Positions 1-9,486 are shown, numbered from the stretch's first letter. The stretch: DNA of 64,000 nucleotides from Deltaproteobacteria bacterium (GCA_021780495.1 JAJXYO010000036.1:1-64000); one strand, 5' to 3'. A program made the numbers and translations. The notes: generated by a model not told the origin, from the letters alone.

Positions 1-40
1 TTGATAGTCTGGATGACCAGTCGGGTGTGTCCTCCGCCAT
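1..40 (-). CDS. Start of an unidentified gene, truncated by left edge
   Basis: On the minus strand an ATG at 40-38 follows an excellent Shine-Dalgarno (GGAGG at about 51-55, 10 bases from the start). It opens a frame reading MAEDTPDWSSRLS that runs off the window. It lies 216 bp downstream of fdhE in the same direction, so it could be a further formate dehydrogenase maturation or molybdenum cofactor gene, but 13 residues do not identify it. The 41-256 spacer holds nothing else I can support. Confidence 0.5.
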   Translation of the reverse strand, partial: MAEDTPDWSSRLS

Positions 41-256
41 CTGCTGACCTCCTGCGAATTTATCAACTACAGGTCAGCATAGAGGGAAAATCAGCGGGAA
101 GATAGATGGTGTTCAGTTGACGGTTACTTTCCAACAACGCATTGTCTCTTCACATGGTCTGCCGTTCACCGCTTACTCGATGTTTGGGCACGCTTCTTTA
201 TATCACGCTCCCTTTCCAACCTATAACCGCAAGTATTGTCTTTCAGGCAAGCCCTT

Positions 257-1183
257 CTAGAGTGCCGCGCCGGGATGGTAAAACAGGTTTGGTCCGCCAC
301 GCGACTTGCCTTCATTGTCCATCAGCATATCCAGAGCCAGTGTGGCCAGGTCGTCGGCCATCGTTTCCATCTGCCGGTCCTTTTCCAGGTACAAGAGTTT
401 CAGGTAGGTGTCACAGTCATCACAACTTTCCGCCTTGACGGCACTGTCCGAACCTTCCAGAGTGTAGTGGTTGATCCCGTGAGTGGACTCGCAACTACTG
501 CACTTGATCCGCACCATGTGCCATTGCGAGGCGCAAAGGGAACAGCAGAGGTAGCGCAATCCCTGTTCCGCGCCACTGTTAAATACTATTCCGGCATGCG
601 GAAGTGACCCGCACACCGGGCAGACCCCGCCCTGTTCCAGTCTGCCAAAGGCACCTTCTCCCAAGCCTGCCGCCATCCGCACCCAATAGACCTGCAGGGC
701 AGCGGCAACAAACGGTAACTCCTGCGGAGAAATTCCAGCCAGATCTTCGGCCAGAATCCGGTCGGCCATCTCCTCCAACCCGGATACGTTTACCAGCTGC
801 AAACCGGCAATGGTCTCCTGTGCAGTTGGCGGCAGCACTGCGTCTCTCATCTGTTGCAGGATTGTTGTCAGTCCATCCCGCCAGACCGGGTCACGGGACC
901 ATGACCGGGCAGCCAGCAGTGGCATGCCATGTTCACGACAAATGGCCTGTTCGTCCGCATCAGGCAGAGCCAACACGGGGAAGGTGTTCAAGGCCTTCTG
1001 CTGAGCATCCGCGAGCAATGCCAGAAAGGCCAGGTACTCACCCAGAGGATGGCCCGGTGAAAGATGCCGGAACCGTTCGGCACGGCTCTTAAACAGGTTG
1101 TGCCCAGGGAGGATCAAAAAACGGATCTGCCCGGCCGGGGCTTCGATCTGGCCCGGTTCAAGAATGCGGGTTTCGATGTTCAT
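257..1183 (-). CDS. fdhE: Formate dehydrogenase accessory protein FdhE
   Basis: 308 residues, the usual FdhE length. FdhE is a cytoplasmic rubredoxin-like iron protein needed to make active respiratory formate dehydrogenase. The diagnostic part is the central/C-terminal set of CxxC pairs: CPVCG, CCSLC, CSSCE and CDDCD, at roughly residues 180-260. The ATG overlaps the stop of the upstream cytochrome b subunit gene (ATGA-type coupling), so it is translated with the fdn operon. Last recognised gene of fdnGHI-fdhE. Identification rests on the cysteine pattern plus context and is firm. Confidence 0.92.
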   Translation of the reverse strand: MNIETRILEPGQIEAPAGQIRFLILPGHNLFKSRAERFRHLSPGHPLGEYLAFLALLADAQQKALNTFPVLALPDADEQAICREHGMPLLAARSWSRDPVWRDGLTTILQQMRDAVLPPTAQETIAGLQLVNVSGLEEMADRILAEDLAGISPQELPFVAAALQVYWVRMAAGLGEGAFGRLEQGGVCPVCGSLPHAGIVFNSGAEQGLRYLCCSLCASQWHMVRIKCSSCESTHGINHYTLEGSDSAVKAESCDDCDTYLKLLYLEKDRQMETMADDLATLALDMLMDNEGKSRGGPNLFYHPGAAL

Positions 1184-1812
1184 TTGTCCCCTCCCATCAT
1201 CTGCCGAAACCAGGCCGGATGATGCTGCTTGGCCCAGGCCCGCCTGACCTGACCGTACAACATGCCATCAATGCTCTCCTTGGTCCAGAAGCCGGCGTAG
1301 ATATGAAAGATGATCAGGGCGATCATGATGGTCGCCGCCACGGCGTGCACGACGGACGCCAGGCGGATCACCGCAGCCGGGAAAAGGAACGCGAAATAGG
1401 CGCGCCAGATAACGATGCCGGACAGGATGAGCAGCGCCATGCATATCACCAACAGCCAGAACAGGAGCTTCTGGCCGCCATTGAACTTGCCCGCTTCCGG
1501 CATGTTCCGGTCATCTCCATCCACCATTTCGCGGACATGGCTGAGCCACTCCTTGTCGGCGGGCGTCATGACATTCAGCTTCCGGTAATTGGAGAACATG
1601 ACGCCAAACGACAGGGCCATCAGCACCCCGACAAAGGGATGGAGGATGCGTGTCCAGACACCGCCACCAAACAGCTGATTCAAAGGGTAGAAGGCGGGAT
1701 GAAAGAAAGCCAGCCCGGATAGCGCCAGAAGAATGAAGGTGATGGCCGCCAGCCAGTGGTTGGCACGCTCGAAGGGTGTATAGCGGATGAGTTTTTGGGG
1801 GTCATTTTTCAT
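1180..1812 (-). CDS. fdnI: Formate dehydrogenase cytochrome b556 (gamma) subunit
   Basis: About 210 residues with four hydrophobic segments and the family N-terminus ([17 protein letters not shown]), where the histidine is a likely heme ligand. In the FdnGHI complex this membrane diheme cytochrome b passes electrons from the periplasmic catalytic arm to quinone. I chose the ATG at 1812 because AAGGAG sits 7 bases upstream; a TTG six bases earlier is less likely. It overlaps the end of fdnH by 11 bp and the start of fdhE by 4 bp, showing translational coupling. Confidence 0.9.
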   Translation of the reverse strand: MKNDPQKLIRYTPFERANHWLAAITFILLALSGLAFFHPAFYPLNQLFGGGVWTRILHPFVGVLMALSFGVMFSNYRKLNVMTPADKEWLSHVREMVDGDDRNMPEAGKFNGGQKLLFWLLVICMALLILSGIVIWRAYFAFLFPAAVIRLASVVHAVAATIMIALIIFHIYAGFWTKESIDGMLYGQVRRAWAKQHHPAWFRQMMGGDK

Positions 1813-2686
1813 CTTCAAACTCCTTCTCGATCTCTGGTGAGACCTCGCTGGGGCCCTTGGTCACGTAGTGGAAAAAGGAGGCGGCAACAACCATGGCCAG
1901 GCCAAAAGAGGCCAGCGGTTTGGCCGCCCCTTTCCAGAGTTCGACCATCGGGCCAATGGAAGGATTCCTGGGGAGACCGCAGTATATTTCGGGTCTGTCG
2001 GCATGCGGCAGCACATAGATCACATGCGTGCCGCCGACCCCTTGCGGGTCATAAATCCCCGCCTTGGCAAACCCCCGGTTCTTCAGGTCGGCCACTCGTC
2101 CCTCGGCGTGGTGGAGCATAGCTTCCTTTATGCCGAAGACGATCGCCCCGGTTGGGCAGGTCTTGGCACAGGCCGGCTCCTGCCCCACCGCCACCCGGTC
2201 GGAACAGAGGGTGCACTTGTAGACCTTGCTGTCCTTTTTCGACAGGCGCGGTATGTTGAACGGACAGCCGGTAATGCAGTAGCCGCAACCGATGCAATTC
2301 TCCTCGTGGAAATCCACGATGCCATTGCTGTACTGCACGACGGCTCCCGGCGCCGGGCAGGCCTTGAGGCAACCCGGCTCGGTGCAGTGCATGCAGCCAT
2401 CCTTGCGGATCAGCCATTCGAGTTTACCCTGTTCCAGTTCCACTTCGGCATAGCGCATCACCGTCCAGGAATTTTCCGTGAGGTCCATCGGGTTGTCGTA
2501 AACACCATGGTTGCTGCCTACGGCGTCGCGGGTGTCGTTCCACTCCATGCATGCCACCTGGCAGGCCTTGCAGCCGATGCATTTGGAGATATCGATCAGC
2601 TTGGCCACCTCCTGGGTTTTGCGCTGGCTGGGCGAAGGGGTGGTGGTGGCGGAACGGCGGGTGATGTCAAGTGATTGCAGTGCCAT
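1802..2686 (-). CDS. fdnH: Formate dehydrogenase iron-sulfur (beta) subunit
   Basis: 294 residues. Four ferredoxin-type cysteine clusters are visible in order: [35 protein letters not shown] and CTLC...CAKTC, i.e. four [4Fe-4S] centres forming the wire between FdnG and FdnI. A single C-terminal transmembrane helix ([16 protein letters not shown], about residues 255-275) anchors it, as in E. coli FdnH. Start ATG at 2686 has GGAGGTGG upstream. It lies 10 bp after the fdnG stop. Confidence 0.95.
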   Translation of the reverse strand: MALQSLDITRRSATTTPSPSQRKTQEVAKLIDISKCIGCKACQVACMEWNDTRDAVGSNHGVYDNPMDLTENSWTVMRYAEVELEQGKLEWLIRKDGCMHCTEPGCLKACPAPGAVVQYSNGIVDFHEENCIGCGYCITGCPFNIPRLSKKDSKVYKCTLCSDRVAVGQEPACAKTCPTGAIVFGIKEAMLHHAEGRVADLKNRGFAKAGIYDPQGVGGTHVIYVLPHADRPEIYCGLPRNPSIGPMVELWKGAAKPLASFGLAMVVAASFFHYVTKGPSEVSPEIEKEFEDEK

Positions 2687-2696
2687 GATCCACCTC

Positions 2697-5600
2697 CTAT
2701 GCCTTCTCGATGTTGACGAGGAACGATTTGAACTCCGGTGTCTGGGTGTTCGCGTCGCCCACGAAGGGTGTCAGAATGTTGGCCAGGTAGCCGCTCTTGG
2801 CGACGCCCTTGAAGCCCCAGTGGATCGGGATGCCCACGTGATGGACAGTCCTGCCGTTGACCTGCAGCGGCCTGATGCGCTTGGTCACTACCGCCACCGC
2901 CTTGATGAAACCGCGGCTGGACCAGACCTTGACCTTGTCACCATCCTTGATGCCCTTCTCCTTGGCCAGTTCCTCGCTGACTTCCACGAACTGCTCCGGC
3001 TGCAGGATGGAGGCCAGCCGGGTGTGCTTGGTCCAGAAGTGGAAGTGCTCGGTGAGACGATAGGTAGTGGCGGCATAGGGGTACTCCTTGCTCTTGCCGA
3101 AGGCCTCCAGGTCACCCTTGAACACCCGAGCCGCCGGATTGCTGATCACCTTCGGGTGCAAGGGGTTGGTATCGATGGGGGTCTCGAACGGTTCGTAGTG
3201 CTCGGGGAACGGTCCTTCCGCCATCTTGTCCAGGGCGAACAGCCTACCTACCCCTTCCGGCTGCATGATAAACGGGCCCATGCTGTCGCCGGGGGGAACA
3301 TCCGGCTTGAAGTCGGGGATATCGGCACCGCTCCATTTGCTGCCGTCCCAGCCAATCAGCTGGCGTTTCGGATCCCAGGGTTTGCCGGACGGGTCGCAGG
3401 AGGCGCGGTTGTACAAGACGCGCCGATTGGCCGGCCAGGCAAAGGCCCAGTTGAGGGTGTTGCCCAGGCCCGAGGGGTCGGAATTGTCACGCCGCGCCAT
3501 CATGTTCCCCTTCTCGGTCCAGGCCCCCGAATAGAGCCAACAGCCGCAAGCAGTGGAACCGTCGTCCCTGAGCTGGGCAAAGCCGTCCAGTTGCTGACCT
3601 TTCTTCATAACGACCTTGGTCGGGTCCTTGGGGTCGATCAGGTCGGCCAGGGCCTTGCCGTTGTACTCCATCGCCAGCTCCTCGGGGGCCGGCGCATGGG
3701 GCGTCTTGTAGTCCCAGGTCAGGTTCAGGATCGGGTCGGGGAAGGCGCCTCCCTCTTTTTGATACAGCTCCCGCAGCTTGAGGAAGATGCCGGCCACGAT
3801 GTCGGCATCCGGTTTGGCCTCACCCGGCGGCTCGGCGCCTTTGTAGTGCCATTGCAGCCAGCGACCGGAGTTGGTGAGCGATCCGTTCTCCTCGGCAAAA
3901 CAGGTGGAGGGGAGCCGGATGACCTCGGTCTGGATCTTGGAGGGGTCCACATCGTTGTATTCGCCGTGGTTCTCCCAGAAGCACGAGGTTTCCGTGGCCA
4001 GCGGGTCGATTACCACCATGTACTTCAGTTTGGCCATGGCGCCGATCAACTTGGCCTTGTGGGGAATGGAGGCTAGCGGATTAAAACCCTGGCAGAAGTA
4101 GCCGTTCAGCTTGCCCTGGTGCATCAGCTCGAACACCTGGAGCACGTCATAGACCTTGTCCAGCTTGGGCAGCCAGTCGAAACACCAGTTGTTTTCCTTT
4201 GTGGCGGCATTGCCGAACCAGCTTTTCAACAGGCTGACATGGAACTTGCCGTAATTCTGCCAGTAGGACATCTGGCCGGGGCGCAGCGGCTTGAGGGCCC
4301 GCTTGCCAATGTAGCCCTGGAAGTCGGTTTCCTTTTCGCCGGGCAGGGTCAGGTAACCCGGCAGGAGGTTGGACAGCAGCCCCAGGTCGGTGAGCCCCTG
4401 AATGTTGGAGTGGCCCCGCAGGGCGTTCACCCCGCCTCCCGCCATGCCCACATTACCCAGCAGCAGTTGCACCATGGCAGCGGTCCTGATCATCTGCGAC
4501 CCCACCGAATGCTGGGTCCAGCCCAGGGCGTACATGAAGGTCAGGGTGCGGTCAGGCACCGAGGTGGTGGCGATGATCTCGCACACCTTGAGGAAGGCAT
4601 CCTTGGGCGTACCGCAGATGTTGCTGACCACGTCCGGCGTATAGCGGGAGTAGTGTGTTTTAAGCAATTGCAGAACGCAGCGGGGATGCTGCAGGGTCTC
4701 GTCCACCGTGGCATAACCGTCCGGCCCGATCTCATAGGCCCAGGTGGCCTTGTCATACTTGCGCGTCGCTTCGTCATAGCCCGAGAACAGGCCGCTGTCG
4801 AATCGGTACCCTTCGGCCACGATAAACGGGGCGTTGCTGTAGGCCTTGACGTATTCGTGCTGGATCTTGTCGTGGGAGAGCAGGTAATTGATCACCCCGC
4901 CCAGGAAGGCGATATCCGTACCGGTCCGGAGGGGCGTGTAAAGGTCAGCCACCGCTGCCGAGCGGGTGAAGCGAGGGTCTATAACGACGAGTTTGGCATT
5001 ATTGTGGGCCTTGGCCTCGGTCACCCATTTGAAACCGCAGGGGTGGGCCTCGGCGGCGTTGCCGCCCATGATGATGATGACGTTGGCATTCTTGATGTCC
5101 ACCCAGTGGTTGGTCATTGCACCGCGTCCGAATGTGGGGGCCAAACTGGCCACCGTTGGTCCGTGTCAGACTCGGGCCTGATTATCGAACGCCAGAACGC
5201 CGGTACTGCGAATCGCCTTGTGGGTGATATAGCCGGATTCGTTGCTGGAGGCGGAGGCGGCCAGAAAACCGGTGGACAGCCAGCGGTTGACCGTGGCGCC
5301 GTCTGCATTTTTAGCAATAAAGTTCTTGTCCCGGTCGTCCTTCATCAGCCGGGCCACCCGGGAAAAGGCATCATCCCAGGAGATACGCTGCCATTCTTTG
5401 GAGCCAGGGGCGCGGTATTCCGGGTACTTGAGCCGGTTGGGACTGTGGATAAAATCCACCAGACCGGCGCCCTTCGGGCAGAGGGTGCCCCGGTTCACCG
5501 GATGGTCCGGGTCGCCCTCGATGTGGAAGATGGAGGCCTCGACATTTTTCGCCTTGTCGCCCAGGCTGTGCATGATCAAGCCGCAGCTCACAGAGCAGTA

Positions 5601-5753
5601 GGGGCAGGTATTACGGGTCTCGGTACTGCGGGTCAGCTTGAACTCGCGCACCTCCGCCAGCGCATTGTCAGGTGAAAAACCCAGCATGGCAACACTGGAA
5701 CCCCCCAACCCCGTCGCACAAAACTTAAAAAACTGTCTTCGCGTCACTTGCAT
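2697..5753 (-). CDS. fdnG: Formate dehydrogenase catalytic subunit, selenocysteine-containing, Tat-exported
   Basis: 1018 residues when the in-frame UGA at 5168-5166 is read as selenocysteine (Sec196, in [14 protein letters not shown]), the same position as in E. coli FdnG (about 1015 aa). Read conventionally the gene looks like two ORFs. The ATG at 5753 has GGGAGGTGTGGAA upstream and gives a Tat signal (TRRQFFK, residues 4-10), so the enzyme works in the periplasm. A [4Fe-4S] motif (CPYCSVSC...CPKG) precedes the molybdopterin domains, and the Sec would ligate Mo/W. It oxidises formate to CO2 and hands electrons to FdnH/FdnI. A longer upstream start would remove the Tat signal from the N-terminus and is rejected. 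Confidence 0.95.
5128..5168 (-). promoter_or_regulatory. Probable bacterial SECIS element with UGA codon
   Basis: Starts with the Sec UGA (5168-5166). The following 40 nt contain a GC-rich hairpin, GGTGGCCAG...TTTGGCCCCCAC, with a small apical loop about 20 nt after the UGA. This is the position SelB requires. The surrounding codons are strongly conserved in the fdnG family, so sequence conservation alone cannot prove the RNA structure. Confidence 0.6.
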
Positions 5754-5855
5754 TTCCACACCTCCCTGATTGGTTGAATTATTCAGGCAAGCCGTCTGCC
5801 TACTGTTTATGCACTCGTGGTAGTACCGATAGCGCCTTTCGTGATCGTCTAAAAC

Positions 5856-5890
5856 TGACATCGAGGCACATCGCACGGACCTCGATGTCA
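5856..5890 (-). terminator. Inverted repeat, possible terminator between SOR and fdnG
   Basis: A perfect 11-bp inverted repeat (TGACATCGAGG / CCTCGATGTCA, 13-nt loop) is followed on the minus strand by a short GTTTTA run. It sits in the 159-bp gap after the superoxide reductase gene and before fdnG, so it may end the stress operon. The U tract is weak, and an operator role is possible. Confidence 0.4.
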
Positions 5891-5912
5891 CTTGTTCTGA
5901 GTGATACCCTGC

Positions 5913-6392
5913 CTATCCCACAGCAATATCCATTATGGATTCCCATAAGCCGTGCAGGTTGCAACGCTGAAAAGCAACAAGCGTAACCACCCCGTTCGGC
6001 GCCAGATCCTTGGGCACGGCAATCGTAAAGGTCACCTTGGGTTTCATGACCCCCCTGGGTTGGAAGTCCACTCTGCCGACCGGTTCATTGCCGATTGCCA
6101 GTTCGATATACTCAATCCAGTGGGCCGGTCCCATAGGATGCAGATGTTCGCCGACAGACACCTCAACCGTGAATTGTTCTCCGGCCTTTACGGCCTTTGG
6201 TGCCGTAATGAATGGCGCGTGAGACATTTCCAGAGGGGATTTTTTGCCGGGAACCTTGACGCGGTTGATCGATTCGAATAGTTTTTTATCGACATTGACC
6301 GGGAAAAAACGCTCGGCTGCTGATGCTGCCGTACTGATACCGGCTGCCACGGATCCGACAAGTGTTGTTGTGAGAAATGTTCGCCTGTTCAT
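5913..6392 (-). CDS. Tat-exported superoxide reductase-like (neelaredoxin) protein
   Basis: 159 residues from the ATG at 6392 (GAGAGGAG upstream; an ATG 33 bp earlier has no such site). The N-terminus MNRRTFLTTT is a Tat signal. The iron-centre ligands of class II superoxide reductase are present with correct spacing: H in SHAPF, two H six residues apart in HPMGPAHW, and C and H in CNLHGLWES, i.e. a His4Cys centre. The usual Glu-Lys-His (EKH) substrate loop reads EMSH here, so the catalytic lysine is missing. Expected role: reducing superoxide to peroxide in the periplasm. Last gene of the PNPOx-to-SOR operon, 36 bp after the P460 gene. Confidence 0.82.
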   Translation of the reverse strand: MNRRTFLTTTLVGSVAAGISTAASAAERFFPVNVDKKLFESINRVKVPGKKSPLEMSHAPFITAPKAVKAGEQFTVEVSVGEHLHPMGPAHWIEYIELAIGNEPVGRVDFQPRGVMKPKVTFTIAVPKDLAPNGVVTLVAFQRCNLHGLWESIMDIAVG

Positions 6393-6428
6393 GTGATTCT
6401 CCTCTCGGTGCAAGTTGCTGTTCAACCG

Positions 6429-6923
6429 TCATGGAACTGCTGCAAATGAGGTGAATACGTAGTCGTTACCTTTTACAGGTTGGTGACAGCCAAAACACTC
6501 CTGAACAAAGTTTGCGTTCGTGCCGTAAGGTTTAAGTTCATTGCCGACAAAGCGCGCAAATCCCCAGCCACCGGTCTCTCTGTATTTGATTGAGTCCTTG
6601 ACCATGAACTCGACCTGGCTGAACGTGCCCGGGACAGTCGCAACCGGGAATTTGGGGTGTGCGGTCTTGTTCCAGGCCACCTTTGCCATGACAGTACCGT
6701 CCGGAAAGGGCCGTATCTTTTCCTTCATGGCCTTAATGGCGATCGCATTGCCAAAGATAATGCGAATGTGGTTTTTGTCCGCCCGATATGACGGGGCTAT
6801 CGCCTCCCAACTGCGATAGCCGGAAATCAGAGCTATACCATTGGGGGCAACCGGAGCATTTGCAGCACGAGTCAGGTTTGGTACGATCATCATAATGACC
6901 GCAAGCAGCATGATTTTTTTCAT
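6429..6923 (-). CDS. Cytochrome P460 family protein
   Basis: 164 residues with a clear Sec signal peptide (to about residue 20, LTRAANA). The body matches the cytochrome P460 fold (SWEAIAPSYR, HIRIIFGN, PFPDGTVMAKVAWNK), and one heme motif CFGCH lies near the C-terminus. P460 proteins are periplasmic c-type heme proteins, some of which oxidise hydroxylamine or handle NO; here the substrate is unknown. 28 bp after the OmpA-like gene, so co-transcribed with bacterioferritin and followed by the SOR gene. Confidence 0.82.
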   Translation of the reverse strand: MKKIMLLAVIMMIVPNLTRAANAPVAPNGIALISGYRSWEAIAPSYRADKNHIRIIFGNAIAIKAMKEKIRPFPDGTVMAKVAWNKTAHPKFPVATVPGTFSQVEFMVKDSIKYRETGGWGFARFVGNELKPYGTNANFVQECFGCHQPVKGNDYVFTSFAAVP

Positions 6924-6951
6924 GTCAGTACCTTTTGAGCCGTAATGTCAG

Positions 6952-8085
6952 CTATTTAGCTAATACACAATCGATAATGGCATTAATTCTGCGGTTCTTC
7001 TGTCGCCCCTCGGGCGTATTGTTATAGGCGATGCGCCGGCTGGAACCGTACCCCTTGGCAGAAAGACGTGAACGCTCGATACCAAATTTTTCCACAAGAT
7101 AGTTTACCACGTTTTCGGCACGCCGCTGGGAGAGCTTCATATTGTGTTCATAACCACCAACGTTGTCGGTGTGTCCCTCGATTGCAGCGGTGGTTGTCGG
7201 GTACTTCCGCATATACTCACCGACGGTATTGACTTCGTCATAATAGCGAGGGTTGATCTCGGCACTATCCGTGGCGTATTCCACATTCAGGCTCAGACAC
7301 AGGCGCTCGGGGGGCTGCGCCAACCCCTTGACATCGAGAGCGCAGTCGATGATGGCGTTGATGCGCCGGTTTTTCTGACGACCGGCATCAGTCGAGTTGT
7401 CGGCGATCGGCCTTGTTTTGCCATATCCCACGGCGGCAAGACGGGCTGAGTCTATACCGAAATGTTCCTCCAGATATTTTACCACGCTCTCCGCCCGTTG
7501 TTGCGAAAGCCTCATGTTGTACTCATCGCTGCCAACTTCGTCGGTATACCCTTCGATGAGGGCGGTGGTCGTTGGATTCTTTTTCATGAAATCTCCGACT
7601 TTTGCCACCTCATCGTGATATTCCGGACGAATATCGGCCTTGTTTATATCGAATTCGATATGCAGAGACACACAGTATTTCATTCTCTCCGGCATCGGTT
7701 CAGTAGGCGGGAGCGGTGCGAGGGGGGCTTCAGCTTCGGACGGGCTCTCCTCTTTCACGGCCGCTGGCGGCGGACAAAGGGCATTCGCTTTTGCAGTAGC
7801 CACTTTTGCCAGTGCAACCCCTTCCTCGGTATGACAGGCCCTGAAAACATCGTAGGCGTTGTTCTTGGCATCCTCAGCCGCTTTGAATGCAGCCGGACAA
7901 GCCTTGTCTTTTCCCGCTTGACGCGCCGCCTCTACGGCCCGATCCGCTTCCTGCATCTCAGAGCGGATATAAATGCCCGGAATATTGCCACGCCCTGTAT
8001 TTACCTCGTAATGAGCGCACCCGGACAACAAATGCATGGAGAACAATGCAACAATAAATCCCGATGTTTTTATGAGGACATTCAT
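6952..8085 (-). CDS. OmpA-family lipoprotein with two tandem peptidoglycan-binding domains
   Basis: 377 residues. The signal peptide ends in lipobox LLSGC (Cys about 23), so it is probably an outer-membrane lipoprotein. An Ala/Cys-containing helical linker (about 40-110) leads to two consecutive OmpA C-terminal domains (about 135-250 and 265-377). Each has the pattern NMxLSQxRAExVVxYL...GYG...GRQKNRRINAIID. The two copies are strongly similar, indicating a recent internal duplication. It probably tethers the envelope to peptidoglycan; two binding domains in one chain are unusual. 29 bp after bacterioferritin. Confidence 0.85.
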   Translation of the reverse strand: MNVLIKTSGFIVALFSMHLLSGCAHYEVNTGRGNIPGIYIRSEMQEADRAVEAARQAGKDKACPAAFKAAEDAKNNAYDVFRACHTEEGVALAKVATAKANALCPPPAAVKEESPSEAEAPLAPLPPTEPMPERMKYCVSLHIEFDINKADIRPEYHDEVAKVGDFMKKNPTTTALIEGYTDEVGSDEYNMRLSQQRAESVVKYLEEHFGIDSARLAAVGYGKTRPIADNSTDAGRQKNRRINAIIDCALDVKGLAQPPERLCLSLNVEYATDSAEINPRYYDEVNTVGEYMRKYPTTTAAIEGHTDNVGGYEHNMKLSQRRAENVVNYLVEKFGIERSRLSAKGYGSSRRIAYNNTPEGRQKNRRINAIIDCVLAK

Positions 8086-8114
8086 AGGCCACCCCCCTGG
8101 TTTGTGTGTTCAAT

Positions 8115-8582
8115 TCAATCGATCTGTTCAACCAGATAGTTCTTTATGCCCATCTGGGCAATCTGATCTATCTGGGCCTCGATAAGGTCGATGTGCCCCT
8201 CTTCCTCCTTGAGTATCGACTCCAGCAATTCCCGGCTGCCGTTGTCGCCAAGCTCAACGGCTACGCGGATGCTCTCGTTGTACCCGCGAATCGCGGCAAC
8301 TTCGGCAGCCTGATCGTTTGTGTGCATTGTGGGCACTTCAGTGCCGATATTAATTTTATTGAGATTACTTACAACCGGAATACCCTCCAGGAACAAGATG
8401 CGGGCAATCAACTTTTCCGCATGCTTCATCTCCTCGATGGAGCGTTTGAAAATCATTCCGTGTAGCCTTTTGTAGCTCCAGTTTTCACACATTTCAGCAT
8501 GAACAAAGTATTGGTTGATCGCTGTCAGTTCTTCCGCCAGCCGCATATTTAGCTGTTTGATGACCTGCTCATTACCTTTCAT
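8115..8582 (-). CDS. bfr: Bacterioferritin
   Basis: 155 residues from ATG 8582 (GGGAGGGGATC upstream; the open frame continues upstream without support). Four-helix ferritin fold with the diiron ligands in family positions: E in EELTAINQYFVH, ExxH in EEMKHAEKL, E in YNESIRVAVELGD, and ExxH in KEEEGHIDLIE. It stores iron and uses peroxide or oxygen to oxidise Fe(II). The methionine in CENWSYKRLHGMIFKRSIEEMKHA is in the region that binds heme in Bfr. Preceded by a ferredoxin that could reduce stored iron, as Bfd does. That pairing is inference. Confidence 0.92.
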   Translation of the reverse strand: MKGNEQVIKQLNMRLAEELTAINQYFVHAEMCENWSYKRLHGMIFKRSIEEMKHAEKLIARILFLEGIPVVSNLNKINIGTEVPTMHTNDQAAEVAAIRGYNESIRVAVELGDNGSRELLESILKEEEGHIDLIEAQIDQIAQMGIKNYLVEQID

Positions 8583-8623
8583 GATCCCCTCCCCTGATAG
8601 ATTAGATGGCCTGGTGGATCCGG

Positions 8624-8815
8624 TTATTTCCAGCAGATACAGGCAACCGGACATAGATCGATGGCTTGCAGTTGGATCTCCTCTTCCGTGGCCCCGCTTG
8701 GGTCAAAACATTCCGCCTTGCCGCAATCGTTGAAATGAAATACGCCGGGAAGGTTGTTGACGCAAATTCCGCAGCCGATACACATATCCTGATCAACAAA
8801 TACCTCTTTAGCCAT
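8624..8815 (-). CDS. Small [4Fe-4S] ferredoxin
   Basis: 63 residues from ATG 8815 (AGGAG upstream). Pattern MCIGCGIC...LCPVACICW: CxxCxxC plus a distant C-P, i.e. one four-iron cluster as in Desulfovibrio-type ferredoxins; a further pair (AECFD, ACIC) could form a disulfide. Cytoplasmic electron carrier. It is encoded between a PNPOx-like protein (23 bp gap) and bacterioferritin (41 bp gap), suggesting it donates electrons within this oxygen-defence operon. The partner is not shown by the sequence. Confidence 0.88.
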   Translation of the reverse strand: MAKEVFVDQDMCIGCGICVNNLPGVFHFNDCGKAECFDPSGATEEEIQLQAIDLCPVACICWK

Positions 8816-8838
8816 GTCGCTTCTCCTTGCCGGTGTAC

Positions 8839-9246
8839 TCAGCACCGCTCGGTTGTTATGGGCAAGTCAGAATGTATGCCGCCGGTAAACTCGAGTATCG
8901 TATCGACCCTGACAGTGAAACGTGTCAGCACTTGTGGGGTGTCAGGGGTTTTAATTGTCGGATCGTAGCCATCGAGAAATGCAGTCGCCGTGCTTCTGAT
9001 AACGGTACCTATCATTTGATATCCCGTGCCGGTGTTTTTCTTGACCGCTACGACTGACACATGGCTGTTGCAGGTGATATTTTGAAGCGTGGCCGGACAA
9101 AACCAGTTCTCAAACACAAGAATCGAATCTCCCGAAATACGCATATGATCCCCGATAGCAATATGCGGCTGCCCTGTCTGGTCTGCAGTTGCCACAAATA
9201 CATAGGGGATGTTTTCTATCAATTGCCGGATCGATTCAGTGATCAT
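8839..9246 (-). CDS. Pyridoxamine 5'-phosphate oxidase-like FMN-binding protein
   Basis: About 135 residues from the ATG at 9246. Family features are IRQLIENIPYVFVATADQTGQPHIAIGDHMRI, then a split-barrel core and TGTGYQMIGTVIRST. The PNPOx-like split-barrel family binds FMN or related flavins; the substrate is unknown. A GTG at 9279 has a well-placed AGAGGGG site and may be the true start, adding 11 residues. It is the first gene after the sigma54 promoter at 9396-9411 and probably heads the six-gene operon down to the SOR. Confidence 0.78.
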   Translation of the reverse strand: MITESIRQLIENIPYVFVATADQTGQPHIAIGDHMRISGDSILVFENWFCPATLQNITCNSHVSVVAVKKNTGTGYQMIGTVIRSTATAFLDGYDPTIKTPDTPQVLTRFTVRVDTILEFTGGIHSDLPITTERC

Positions 9247-9395
9247 AACTGCCCGTCTCGCTGTAATGAATGACACCACTCTGAGCAATCCCCTCTAAAC
9301 CGGTGCAGGTATCCAGAAAAAGCCTGCGGGACAAGACTCTGGCCCTCTCTCTTCATCGTGCCCCCCAAAGGTAATGCGGAGATTGATAGACACAG

Positions 9396-9411
9396 AGCAG
9401 AATTCGGACCA
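9396..9411 (-). promoter_or_regulatory. Sigma54 (-24/-12) promoter of the PNPOx-to-SOR operon
   Basis: The minus strand reads TGGTCCGAATTCTGCT: the GG-N10-GC core of sigma54 promoters with TGG and TGCT boxes. The start of transcription would be near 9385, about 105-140 bp ahead of the gene. The -24 GG centre is 84 bp from palindrome 9487-9500 and 170 bp from the degenerate copy at 9573-9586, the same layout as at three other promoters here. Confidence 0.65.
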
Positions 9412-9486
9412 AACGGCACAATCTAAATACATTTGCAAAATCAGTATGTTATTATTTTAATCAATAAATAGCAGGTATCACGGATT

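Noticed and set aside
2511-5675. Long open frames on the plus strand across fdnH/fdnG (about 520 codons each)
   Set aside because: They mirror the codon periodicity of the well-supported fdn genes on the opposite strand, have no family features, and would contradict the clear fdn operon.
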